Assembly: GCA_014894735.1 (NCBI GenBank)
Contig: JADBKX010000149.1
Coordinates: forward strand, 13,182-20,546
Length of the DNA stretch: 7,365 nt
DNA from: Candidatus Sediminicultor sextus
Lineage (GTDB): Bacteria > Atribacterota > Phoenicimicrobiia > Phoenicimicrobiales > Phoenicimicrobiaceae
Direction of reading: 5' to 3'
Shown: positions 1 through 6,541 of the stretch, piece by piece
Numbering within the stretch: the first letter of the stretch is position 1
Layout of the letters: every line of letters starts with the position of its first letter
Made by a program: the position numbers and the translations under genes
The notes under the pieces: model-generated
Databases searched by the model: none
Told to the model about the DNA's origin: nothing
Seen by the model: only the letters and a program-made list of their open reading frames with translations

Positions 1-81
1 TACTTCTGCTGGCGCAGGACTAGAAGGTACTTCTGCTGGCGCAGGACTAGAAGGTGCTTCTGCTGGCGCAGGACTAGAAGG
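1..81. repeat. 27-bp tandem repeat, three copies in view
   Basis: Copies at 1-27, 28-54 and 55-81. The first two are identical; the third differs by one base (a to g at its second position), which changes a Val codon to Ala on the minus strand. The unit is about 56% G+C against an A+T-rich background and is exactly nine codons long, so copy-number change keeps the reading frame. The array touches the window edge and may continue beyond it. Confidence 0.95.
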
Positions 82-267
82 TGCGGGTGAAGCTGGTGAA
101 GCTGGTTCATTACCAACTGGATCTCCATTAGATTCGTAACCCGAGTCCGCATAAACTGTATTGACTCCTAAATTAAATAACAATATACTATATGCGATAT
201 AAATGAGTATTAGCCTTATAATTTTTAGGATTCAAATTATAACTATAAATAAACGAGGATACTTATT
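1..267 (-). CDS. Unidentified ORF, N-terminal part only; hydrophobic leader then Pro/Ala-rich tandem repeats
   Basis: Not recognised by family. Reading minus with TGA as Trp, the frame is open from the TAG at 268-270 to the left edge: 89 codons, 3' end outside the window. Residues about 6-34 are hydrophobic with Lys15 and Arg18 (ILKIIRLILIYIAYS, then ILLFNLGVNT), followed by VYA-DSGYE, which looks like a signal peptide with an A-x-A-like cleavage site or a membrane anchor. Then comes an acidic/polar stretch (ESNGDPVGNEP), two PAS triplets and three copies of PSSPAPAE(A/V). There is no in-frame ATG anywhere in the visible part; ATA codons (for example at 244-246) are possible starts, so the 5' end is undetermined. 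One TGA (232-234) falls in the leader. By position, downstream of the rnl tRNA cluster, it could be the start of a large unknown ORF such as the LV-uORF reported in Fusarium mitogenomes; that is inference from location only. Confidence 0.5.
88..105. repeat. 9-bp tandem repeat, two copies
   Basis: TGAAGCTGG occurs at 88-96 and 97-105, encoding PAS-PAS on the minus strand just before the 27-bp array. It is again a multiple of three, so it preserves the frame of the partial ORF. Confidence 0.85.
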
Positions 268-298
268 CTAAAAATTAATTTTAATATTTATTAGTTTT
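260..298. repeat. Imperfect direct repeat, copy 1
   Basis: Matches 459-497 at 36 of 39 positions, 199 bp apart. The first ten bases (TACTTATTCT) and the last 17 or so are identical. On the minus strand this copy contains the TAG (268-270) that bounds the left-edge ORF upstream; in the other copy the equivalent triplet is AAG. Confidence 0.8.
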
Positions 299-368
299 CC
301 AAAATTAATATCGTTTAATAACGAAACAATAAACACTCCTAAAAGTGGTATGATAATCAATAATCATA

Positions 369-393
369 AAAACATGGAAAAAATCCATGTTTT
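369..393. repeat. Hairpin with 10-bp perfect stem
   Basis: AAAACATGGA (369-378) pairs with TCCATGTTTT (384-393) around a five-base A loop (T loop on the minus strand). Such stem-loops in fungal mtDNA spacers may act in RNA processing or 3'-end protection; which, if either, applies here cannot be told from sequence. Confidence 0.7.
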
Positions 394-458
394 AATCTTC
401 TTTAAAATTCTTCGAAATGAAATAATACTAATATTAACTTTATAGGGTTATTTATAAA

Positions 459-497
459 TACTTATTCTTAAAGTTATTTTTAATATTTATTAGTTTT
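459..497. repeat. Imperfect direct repeat, copy 2
   Basis: Partner of 260-298, with three substitutions over 39 bp. It suggests a local duplication in the spacer. Confidence 0.8.
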
Positions 498-861
498 GTG
501 ATTACATTTTTATGTAATTCTTAATAATAGTACCCATTTTTTTTTTAATTACGAAAAAAAAATAAAAATAAAACTGCTGTGCATAATACAAACATATTTG
601 TGTATTTTATTAAATTAGACATAGATATAATTAAGCATTTTAGTTGAATAGTACAAAAAAAATAATACTTTCAGAGCGGTTCTGTTTTTAAATTATTTTT
701 TCTTCAACATTTAGGTCCTTAGCTAAAATTACCCTTAAGATATATGAATGAATATATCTCATATATATGTATATATTACCCTTTCATATATAATTTAGCA
801 TTTTTATTATATTATTGCTATTTTTTATTATTATTTAATTTAATATATAGATATACCAGTG

Positions 862-878
862 TATAGGGTACCCCTATA
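862..878. repeat. Hairpin with 7-bp perfect stem, nested in a longer inverted repeat
   Basis: TATAGGG (862-868) pairs with CCCTATA (872-878) around a TAC loop. ATAGAT (847-852) and ATCTAT (879-884) flank it as a second inverted pair. An alternative stem, TATAC/GTATA (852-856 with 861-865), overlaps it, so two mutually exclusive folds are possible. Confidence 0.7.
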
Positions 879-885
879 ATCTATT

Positions 886-938
886 TATATCCCAACTAAT
901 CCTCTACAGAAGAGTGCTTTACCGATTATAAAACCGGT
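886..938 (-). pseudogene. Possible tRNA remnant (D-arm and anticodon-arm-like hairpins)
   Basis: Read on the minus strand, this piece has a D-arm-like string (GTTTTATAATCGGTAAAGC; possible stem GTTT/AAGC) and then CTCTTCTGTAGAG, which forms a 4-bp stem. If folded as an anticodon arm the loop would be TCTGTAG, with C instead of U at position 33. No T-arm (TTCRA-type loop) and no matching acceptor strands were found. It occupies a place where another tRNA gene (K or Q) would be unsurprising. It may be a degraded tRNA or only an accidental hairpin run. Confidence 0.2.
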
Positions 939-959
939 ATCCATACTGTAAGTATGGAT
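939..959. repeat. Hairpin with 9-bp perfect stem abutting trnL(UAG)
   Basis: ATCCATACT (939-947) pairs with AGTATGGAT (951-959) around a three-base loop. The stem ends one base from the discriminator of trnL(UAG), so in the RNA it would sit immediately after the tRNA 3' end, where an endonuclease cut is expected. Confidence 0.75.
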
Positions 960-1043
960 TATAGATAACAAGACTTGAACTTGTACGGTATTTAAACCAA
1001 TTCATCCTAAGTGAACCCTGTCTTCCAATTCCAGCATATCTAT
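960..1043 (-). tRNA. trnL: tRNA-Leu(UAG)
   Basis: Class II tRNA of 84 nt with a perfect 7-bp acceptor (ATAGATA/TATCTAT), discriminator A, anticodon stem GTTCA/TGAAT with loop CTTAGGA (anticodon UAG), a long variable arm, and T-arm ACAAG-TTCAAGT-CTTGT. It reads CUN leucine codons. It directly abuts trnF with no spacer; trnK, often found between these two in related fungi, is absent here. Confidence 0.95.
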
Positions 1044-1116
1044 TGCTCGAGATAAGACTTGAACTTACAACCCAAATAGCTTCAATATTTTGCTCTACCA
1101 ATTGAGCTTCACGAGC
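1044..1116 (-). tRNA. trnF: tRNA-Phe(GAA)
   Basis: 73 nt. Acceptor GCTCGTG/CTCGAGC has one internal U-U mismatch (6-67). The D-arm is GCTC/GAGC, the anticodon stem AAATA/TATTT with loop TTGAAGC (anticodon GAA), the T-loop TTCAAGT and the discriminator A. It decodes UUY. It lies between trnA and trnL(UAG) in the compact cluster downstream of rnl. Confidence 0.95.
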
Positions 1117-1118
1117 TT

Positions 1119-1191
1119 TGGAGATGTCAGGACTTGAACCTGAATCAACAAAGTGCAAGTTTGTTGTTTTACCGAATTAAACTACACCCCC
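1119..1191 (-). tRNA. trnA: tRNA-Ala(UGC)
   Basis: 73 nt. Acceptor GGGGGTG/CATCTCC includes two G-U pairs. The anticodon stem is ACAAA/TTTGT with loop CTTGCAC (anticodon UGC), the T-arm CAGGT/ACCTG-type around TTCAAGT, and the discriminator A. It reads GCN. One base separates it from trnL(UAA). Confidence 0.95.
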
Positions 1192-1192
1192 A

Positions 1193-1275
1193 TATCCGAA
1201 AAACGACTCGAACGTTCACGAAATTTCATCAGTATTTTTTAAGAATACCCTGTCTACCTATTCCAGCACTCGGAT
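1193..1275 (-). tRNA. trnL: tRNA-Leu(UAA)
   Basis: Class II tRNA of 83 nt. Acceptor ATCCGAG/TTCGGAT closes with one G-U pair; anticodon stem GTATT/AATAC carries loop CTTAAAA (anticodon UAA). It has a long variable arm, T-loop TTCGAGT and discriminator A. It decodes UUR leucine. Its D-region (GCTGGAATnGG) is shared with the other leucine tRNA in the cluster. Confidence 0.95.
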
Positions 1276-1277
1276 TT

Positions 1278-1350
1278 TAAGGCTAAAGTGACTTGAACAC
1301 TTATAATTACTGTTATGAGCAGTACACTTTACCAATTAAGTTATAGCCTC
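1278..1350 (-). tRNA. trnM: tRNA-Met(CAU), downstream copy
   Basis: 73 nt with all stems formed: acceptor GAGGCTA/TAGCCTT (first pair G-U), D-stem ACTT/AAGT, anticodon stem TACTG/CAGTA with loop CTCATAA (anticodon CAU), T-arm AAGTG-TTCAAGT-CACTT, discriminator A. One of two adjacent CAU tRNAs that differ in sequence. One is presumably the initiator and one the elongator; assignment is not secure, and a lysidine-modified Ile tRNA cannot be excluded. Confidence 0.93.
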
Positions 1351-1352
1351 AT

Positions 1353-1423
1353 ATGCGGATGAAGGAGTTGCACCAACGACTTTTGATCATGAGACAAATA
1401 TGTAACTACTACACCAATCCGCA
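1353..1423 (-). tRNA. trnM: tRNA-Met(CAU), upstream copy, with U-U mismatches in stems
   Basis: 71 nt. Acceptor TGCGGAT/ATCCGCA is perfect, the D-stem is GTGT/ACAT, and the loop CTCATGA gives anticodon CAU. The anticodon stem TTTGT/TCAAA has a U31-U39 mismatch, and the T-stem GTTGG/CCTTC has two U-U mismatches. The T-loop is TGCAACT, not the TTCRA type. The base after the acceptor is U. The perfect acceptor argues for a working gene; the mismatches make it the weakest tRNA of the cluster. Confidence 0.88.
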
Positions 1424-1425
1424 GG

Positions 1426-1497
1426 CGGACTAAACGGGATTCGAACCCATGCTAACAACCATGAAAGAGCTGTGTCATACCACTAGACCACTAATCC
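1426..1497 (-). tRNA. trnE: tRNA-Glu(UUC)
   Basis: 72 nt. Acceptor GGATTAG/TTAGTCC with two G-U pairs, anticodon stem CAGCT/GGTTG with loop CTTTCAT (anticodon UUC), T-arm ATGGG-TTCGAAT-CCCGT, discriminator G. The upstream GGACTAA could also pair with the 3' strand, but the start used here gives normal spacing to the anticodon. Confidence 0.93.
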
Positions 1498-1499
1498 TT

Positions 1500-1570
1500 A
1501 GTCCAGTGTAGGTAACGCACCTACTTCAACTGATTACAAAACAATTGCATTACTTTTATGCTAACCAGAC
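1500..1570 (-). tRNA. trnT: tRNA-Thr(UGU)
   Basis: 71 nt, first gene after rnl. Acceptor GTCTGGT/ACTGGAC includes U-G and G-U pairs. The D-stem is GCAT/ATGC and T-stem GTAGG/CCTAC perfect. Anticodon stem ATTGT/TCAGT has a U31-U39 mismatch, with loop TTTGTAA (anticodon UGU). D-loop AAAAGTA lacks the usual GG and T-loop TGCGTTA lacks TTCRA, so the elbow contacts are non-standard. It decodes ACN. Confidence 0.9.
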
Positions 1571-1589
1571 GATTATGAGATATACTTGT

Positions 1590-2166
1590 TTTTAGTCATT
1601 TATAAATTAGTACTTTATTCCTTAAATATTCAAAATCTTTCAAATAAAGCCTATTAAATTCGTAATATTATATTACGTATATTTAAGAAATATCTTAAGG
1701 TAAGTTTCAAGCCTATATGCTTTCAGCTTTTAACTTTAGCTAACTTAGCTTCCCTGCCGTGCTTATACTATATATAATCCTAAGTGATAATAGAAAAATC
1801 CCGGTTAATAATCACTATTGAATAATTGACGCCTTTTAGGGAACATACCAACTACAAATAATAAATATTATACCATAAATTAATATTGGGCATATAAACA
1901 ACAGGTAAACCATAGGTTATCAAGGTATATTTAATATATACTTCTAGTTCCTTTCGTACAAAAGTTGTTCCTTATTATATTCTAATTCCCTCTAGAGGAT
2001 GGAAACCATACTGTCTCACGACGTATTTAACCCAGCTCATGTAACTTTTTAATCGACGAACAGTCGTACCCTACATAGTTCCTGCATCCATGAGGATAAG
2101 TTAAGCCGACATCGAGGTGCCAAACCGCGCACTCATTTTGTACACTCTTGCGCAAATTAGCCTGTT
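1590..2166 (-). other. rnl: rnl exon 2
   Basis: About 577 nt, starting AACAGGCTAATTTGCG at 2166 and holding the end of domain V and domain VI with the sarcin-ricin loop. The 3' end is estimated about 20 nt after GTACTAAT. Confidence 0.88.
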
Positions 2167-3902
2167 CTATTTGTTATCATCTTTTTTTCCATTTTTCACA
2201 AAATGGTTCAGACTATGTCTTCATTTTTTTTTTACATGATTTAATTATTTACTACTTATTCAACCTTTTACTGCAAAAGCCCCTATACGACGTTTTGAGT
2301 TGATTACTGAATAAGTAACATTTGGTTTAAATTGTCCTCTGTAAAGTACAGATGATAATCTATTAAAAGAAGATTCTATATTTTTTAAACCTCCTTTTCA
2401 TTTTAATTTGTAGACAGCTCTATCCGCTCTATTACGTCTAGTTAATCTACCACTTATTTCTAATCTTATACCTCCCAGATTTTTATGTTTAATTGAATCA
2501 AACATTGATCTTTTGATTATTTTTTCATTTCTCATCTTACTATTATTAATTCCGATTAAAGTATAAGATGGATTTATTGATCCTGTGGAAGTTAATTTTA
2601 GAGTATGAGATCTCAAATATTCATTATGTATATTATACATATTTTTTAAGAACATAAAAAAATTCTCATTACTACTTAAATTAGATAATAAATGAGAATC
2701 TTTATATTTATTATGAACTAAATTAATATCTTTATATTTACTTAAACCTGCTCTTTCTTTAATTGTATTTACATTAGGTAATCTTGCTCTGTTTATTATA
2801 CTATTTATTCCTCTCATTACATTGAATCTTCTTTTTCTTAATTTCAAAGCTAATGCCCTAGTAAAAATATCAGTATTAAATACAAGAGATTTTAAATTAA
2901 TTATGTTAAATTCTATTTTTTTGTTTAAAATTTTTGCTAATATATTATTTAATTTACGTAAGAAATATACTTCTTCAAATTTAAATGTATTTATTTTATA
3001 TTGATAAATATGTCTTCTTAAAACAATTATCTTTCTAACAAATTTGAACTTGTTAAAGATATTTTTTTTTATATATCTTTTAAAAGATAAGTTACTATAA
3101 TTTATTATTTTATTTAATAATTCAAATTTAAATTCTAGAACTCTAGAACTTCTTACTATAAATTTCCCACTTAAAAAACTTTTTATCAATCTATTTTTCA
3201 AAGAAGAAATATTTTTTTTTAAAAAGTTTCTTTGTATATTTAAAATATAATTTTTTATACTTTCAAAAACTCTTTTACTTTTTAGATATTTTTTATATAA
3301 TATTTTTTTTTTAGTGTTTAAAACATATAAGGTTATTATAGCTTTATTATTAGTATGTTTAATCTCTACATTACTTACGTATATTCTTTTTAATAAAGAA
3401 CGTTTTCTTTTAAGAGACATATGTTTTAGATGTATAAATTTGTTTTTAAAATGTAAATTAAAATAAGATTTTATTGTTTTATTTAAATTTATATCATTTA
3501 AAGGTATATTTTTTAGATTATTCTTATCATAGAAATATGCAGTGTTTTTCCATTCTTTAGATACTGGTGCTTCATATCTATCTCTGTAATCACTTGACTT
3601 TAAATTAAAAGGTATAAGTTTATATTTATTATTAACATTATTGTTAAATATTCTTAGTTTATTATTCATAATCATTTAGAAATCGAATTTTGTTTTTGTG
3701 TAAAATCATTTTTAGTAAAAATGTTGGGTGTTATAAAGGATTATTGTTAGCATAACTCACCTTATAGTCGTTGAACGTTTTTATCTCTCATTTATTATCT
3801 GCCTAGATAAACTTCGCTTCAAATTTACTTATAAAAAGTAATTCTTGAATTTAACCCAATTTATTATTAATAATTATATTATATAATTATTAAAGGACAA
3901 AC
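2167..3902 (-). mobile_element. Group IA intron at the omega site (mL2449), carrying rps3
   Basis: 1736 nt inserted between exon ends AGGGAT and AACAGG, the site occupied by the yeast omega intron. It begins with G and ends with G (2167), as group I introns do. P1: exon AGGGAT pairs with intron GTCCTT, ending in the U-G splice pair. P2: a 12-bp perfect stem (TTAATAATTATA/TATAATTATTAA). A Q-like region (CTAGGCAGATAATA) follows. P7: GTTCAACGACTAT (3776-3764) pairs with ATAGTCTGAAC (2216-2206), leaving a two-base bulge. P9: CCATTTT/AAAATGG (2206-2189). The rps3 frame sits between the two P7 strands, in the P8 loop region. No LAGLIDADG or GIY-YIG motif is present, so the intron looks unable to move by its own endonuclease. 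Confidence 0.93.
2245..3675 (-). CDS. rps3: Mitochondrial ribosomal protein S3 (intron-encoded), 476 aa in code 4
   Basis: Small-subunit ribosomal protein uS3 of the mitochondrial ribosome, expressed from inside the rnl intron. It is Lys/Asn/Ile-rich and highly basic. An N-terminal SDYRDRYEAPVSKEWKN...IKSYFNLHF block and a C-terminal GGIRLEISGRLTRRNRADRA block match the fungal family. With the standard code it would stop at TGA 2398-2400. Reading that as Trp continues into KGGLKNIESSFNRLSSVL, YRGQFKPNVTYSVINSKRRI and GAFAVKGWISSK, ending at TAA 2245-2247; this tail is strongly conserved in Pezizomycotina RPS3, and a second TGA (2260-2262) supplies the Trp of KGWISSK. The start is the ATG at 3673-3675, just after a stop (TAA 3676-3678); a second ATG two codons later is an alternative. 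The size is within the usual range for the family. Confidence 0.95.
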
Positions 3903-6318
3903 ATCCCTAGCGTAGCTTTTCCTATAATCCAAGATCTTTCCTTTTTGCATCTTGTGATCCTACGCCCTGCTTACGCAACTGTAAGATTTGTTGTTAATCA
4001 AACAGTAAGGCACGATTTAGCCGTTAAGCCTATTAAGTAATAGTCAACATTATTATTAAATATAATAACTACAAAAACATTAGAAAGATTCATAATGATT
4101 TTTATTACCTCTAATCTCTCGTTAGATTAAATCGTACCTGAATCTATCTAAACTGTATTATTCATATATCTGATCGTGCAGATTAAACAAATAATTTTAT
4201 AAGATAAAATACAGTAAAACTGTATAATGTTACAAACAATATTTTAATGAACACAAATTGCACTCATACATTGTTAATATTAGACACTCCCATTTACTCT
4301 TTATGGGGTCTGTGCCCCGCATAAACTGTCTCCTAACGATAAGTTCCTTACCTAAGGCTTAATCTTGACAAGTCAAGATGAACTAGCTTAATTCACCACA
4401 TTCGTTTCCGAATATCTGTGAATTAGTTCATAGATACGGAAGAAATATAAAGGATTTCCATGCTTATTAACTAATGTACCTTATATATTTGTTTCCGTAC
4501 CCTATAATTAGTAACAGTAAAGCTGCATAGGGTCTTCTCGTCCAACTAGAGGTAAACTGTATCTTCACAGCTATTCCAAGTTCACTGAGTCAATCATAGA
4601 GACAGCTGTTGTATCGTTAAATCATTCATGCAAGACCGCATTTAACGGCCAAGGCATTTCGCTACCTTAGGACCCTCACGTTAAGGCCGCCATTGACCGG
4701 GGGTTCCGTCAACACCAAACTCTCTTAAAAAATTTAGTTATATCTGTTAACCAGCCGGGATTGGGCAGACATCACACTCAATACTTAGATTTTTAATCTT
4801 TGAGCAAAGTGCTGTGTTTTAATTAAACAGTCGTACAACACTATTTCATGCTTCTTCCTTTTTACTTGATATTAATCAAGATTAATGAGATCTCCTTATC
4901 CCGAAGTTACGTAGTCATTTTGCCGAGTTCCTTTATGATTGTTAGCTCATTATACGCCTTCGTATACTCTATTAGCTTACTTTTTTTAGTTTCTAGGTAC
5001 GGTTGTTATAATATTACTTCTTTTCCAGCACATTTAACACTTTAAATGTTGTTTAGTAATAAAGATTTGCTCATCATCCGCATCTTTCGACTTAGATTTA
5101 GAGGCCGTTACTTAAAAACCCATAAGCTTAAGGCGGAGAATCCTAACATTCCCCTCCAAAAGGAAACCTCCCTAGAAGGAAAATTCCTAGTGGGAAGAAT
5201 AATAGAACTCTTCTTTTAGTTACTAATGTCACCATTCTCACTTGAGTTATCTTAATATATTTATCTTAAAAAAAGATAAATCTTATATAAACTCAACGTT
5301 CTGCTACCCCATTTAATAACAGTAATATATTTCATCACTGTTAAAAATGGACAAGATGTCGGTATATTGTTTAGATCCGTTAAATTTTCGATGCATCTAT
5401 AAATTAACAAGCGCTCTGTTACGAATTCATAAAATTATGGCTGCTTCTAAGCCCATCTTCTTGTCGACTCAAATAAATACCTTCTTAATTTCACTTAACT
5501 AATAATTTTGGAACCTTAAATCTTGTTCTGGGCTGTTTCCCTTTTGACATACAACCTTAGCACTCTATGTCTGATAATTCAACATTCATCTTTGCCATTT
5601 CGAGTCTACATACTCACCGATAAAATCTTCACGATCCCCCGATATATACAAGTCATAATGTATTTTAAATTAAAATTTTACACCTTGTCTGAGATTAAGT
5701 TCTGTACCTGCTATGATGTTATTTGAATTGCCTACTTTTATAGGTTTCGCAGAAAACCAGCTATCCTAGTCAGTTTTGTCTTTCACTAAACTTACCTTAA
5801 TTCTTCGGGTATCTATGCAACGATATACCGTTCGGACTGTTTACATCCTGATTAAGGTAAGATCACTAGGCTTCGGGTCTAACGTTAGATACTTATCATT
5901 TTTTTGATGATTGGTTTAACTACGCTGGTACTCGTATCTAATGTTAACTTGGTGACCCCTTATGCACAAGGTACGTTCGTATTTTTATTAAATTACTTGA
6001 ACTGCTTATAAAACTACTATTTCTAATTATTATTTCCCTCACGGTACTTATGTTCTCTATCGCTTATGTATAATATTTAGCCTTTGAGGAAGGTTCCCCA
6101 TAGAATTCAAACTATATTTTACTTTATTGTATTAGGCTTCTCTATTTTCATTCACACTACTCATAGAATCTCTTTTGATTTATTTTCCTGAAGTTACTAA
6201 GATATTTCAATTCACTTCGTTTACTAAAGAATTTCTCTTAGAGTTAATATTTTTTATAAATTAATTCTCTGTTATACACAGCTTAAATATCCATAATAGT
6301 TCCTTTGTATACTTATAT
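3903..6318 (-). other. rnl: rnl exon 1
   Basis: About 2.4 kb, covering domains I-IV and most of V up to E. coli position 2449. It ends in CGCTAGGGAT (3912-3903). The length is near that of the E. coli equivalent, so no second intron is indicated. Confidence 0.88.
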
Positions 6319-6344
6319 ATGTATATATATATATATACATATAT
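6315..6344. repeat. 30-bp perfect palindrome at the 5' border of rnl
   Basis: Perfectly self-complementary, with one G and one C per arm (GTATATATA at 6321-6329 mirrored by TATATATAC at 6330-6338) flanked by alternating AT. It lies between trnP and the estimated 5' end of rnl. It could cruciform or form a processing hairpin in RNA, or be simple TA-repeat drift. Confidence 0.7.
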
Positions 6345-6389
6345 TGTATATCTTTTCTTTACATTACATTTCTATTAAATATATAATAT

Positions 6390-6462
6390 TCGGATTATTA
6401 TGATTCGAACATAACTATTCCCCGACCCAAACGAGGCGCCGAACCAACCTGGCTCTAATCCG
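6390..6462 (-). tRNA. trnP: tRNA-Pro(UGG)
   Basis: 73 nt. Perfect acceptor CGGATTA/TAATCCG, anticodon stem CCTCG/CGGGG with loop TTTGGGT (anticodon UGG), T-loop TTCGAAT, discriminator A. It sits directly upstream of rnl, its usual place in Sordariomycetes. Confidence 0.95.
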
Positions 6463-6470
6463 TTTATTTT

Positions 6471-6541
6471 AGCCCCTAAGATGAATCGAACATCTATCAT
6501 GATATTAACAGTATCAAGCTCTACCGTTGAGCTATAGAAGC
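6471..6541 (-). tRNA. trnN: tRNA-Asn(GUU)
   Basis: 71 nt. Acceptor GCTTCTA/TAGGGGC with two U-G pairs, D-arm GCTC/GAGC, perfect anticodon stem TGATA/TATCA with loop CTGTTAA (anticodon GUU), T-arm GATGT/TTCATC-type around TTCGATT. The base after the acceptor is T. It stands where trnW(UCA) is found in several related fungi. Confidence 0.94.

Larger units (their letters stand above)
268..846. other. A+T-rich spacer without a recognisable gene
   Basis: This stretch between the left-edge ORF and the hairpin cluster next to trnL(UAG) is strongly A+T-rich, with homopolymer runs (for example around 538-560). No tRNA cloverleaf or convincing reading frame was found on either strand. It holds a 36/39 imperfect direct repeat, a strong 10-bp hairpin at 369-393, and a small GC-containing hairpin at 672-684 (CAGAG/TTCTG, closed by one G-U pair, followed by a T run on the plus strand). 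In related fungi trnQ, trnH and another trnM often follow trnL(UAG); none is present here. Confidence 0.7.
1590..6318 (-). rRNA. rnl: Large-subunit ribosomal RNA gene, split by one group I intron
   Basis: The RNA forms the core of the mitochondrial 54S subunit, including the peptidyl-transferase centre. Conserved landmarks read on the minus strand: a GGATATTT start region near 6295; GAAATATCTTAGTAACTTC and AGGAAAATAAATCAAAAGAG near 6200; GTACCGTGAGGGAAA near 6045; GGAACTCGGCAAAATGAC near 4925; GGTCCTAAGGTAGCGAAATG near 4670; GACGAGAAGACCCTATGCAG near 4535; GGCACCTCGATGTCGGCT near 2110; the sarcin-ricin loop TACGAAAGGAACTAGAAG near 1955; and GTACTAAT near 1610, at the 3' end. The mature ends are placed by analogy with E. 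coli and could be off by about 20-40 bases each. Spliced length is roughly 3.0 kb, normal for this group. Flanking trnP and trnT probably mark the processing boundaries. Confidence 0.95.

Noticed and set aside
1..81. CRISPR-like array
   Set aside because: The repeats are directly adjacent with no spacers, and the genome is mitochondrial.
1..171. Plus-strand reading of the 27-bp repeats (Cys/Trp/Arg-rich, open in code 4 to a TAA at 172-174)
   Set aside because: All other genes are on the minus strand, and the minus-strand reading has a leader-plus-linker layout, while this one has an implausible YFCWRRTRR repeat and no start.
919..1158. Minus-strand open frame of 79 codons across the tRNA cluster
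   Set aside because: It overlaps trnA, trnF and trnL(UAG), which have clear cloverleaves; the frame is a by-product of tRNA sequence.
2398..2400. TGA in rps3 as a sign of a pseudogene
   Set aside because: Conserved family sequence continues after it, so it is a Trp codon in code 4.
2822..3004. Plus-strand open frame of 60 codons
   Set aside because: Antisense to rps3, hydrophobic only because the opposite strand is A-rich; no start context or family resemblance.
2167..3902. Homing endonuclease in the omega intron
   Set aside because: No LAGLIDADG or GIY-YIG motif was seen; the only frame is rps3.
4848..5045. Plus-strand open frame of 65 codons
   Set aside because: Antisense to conserved rnl exon 1 sequence, including the GGAACTCGGCAAAATGAC block.
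5523..5726. Plus-strand open frame of 67 codons
   Set aside because: Antisense to rnl exon 1; no independent coding evidence.
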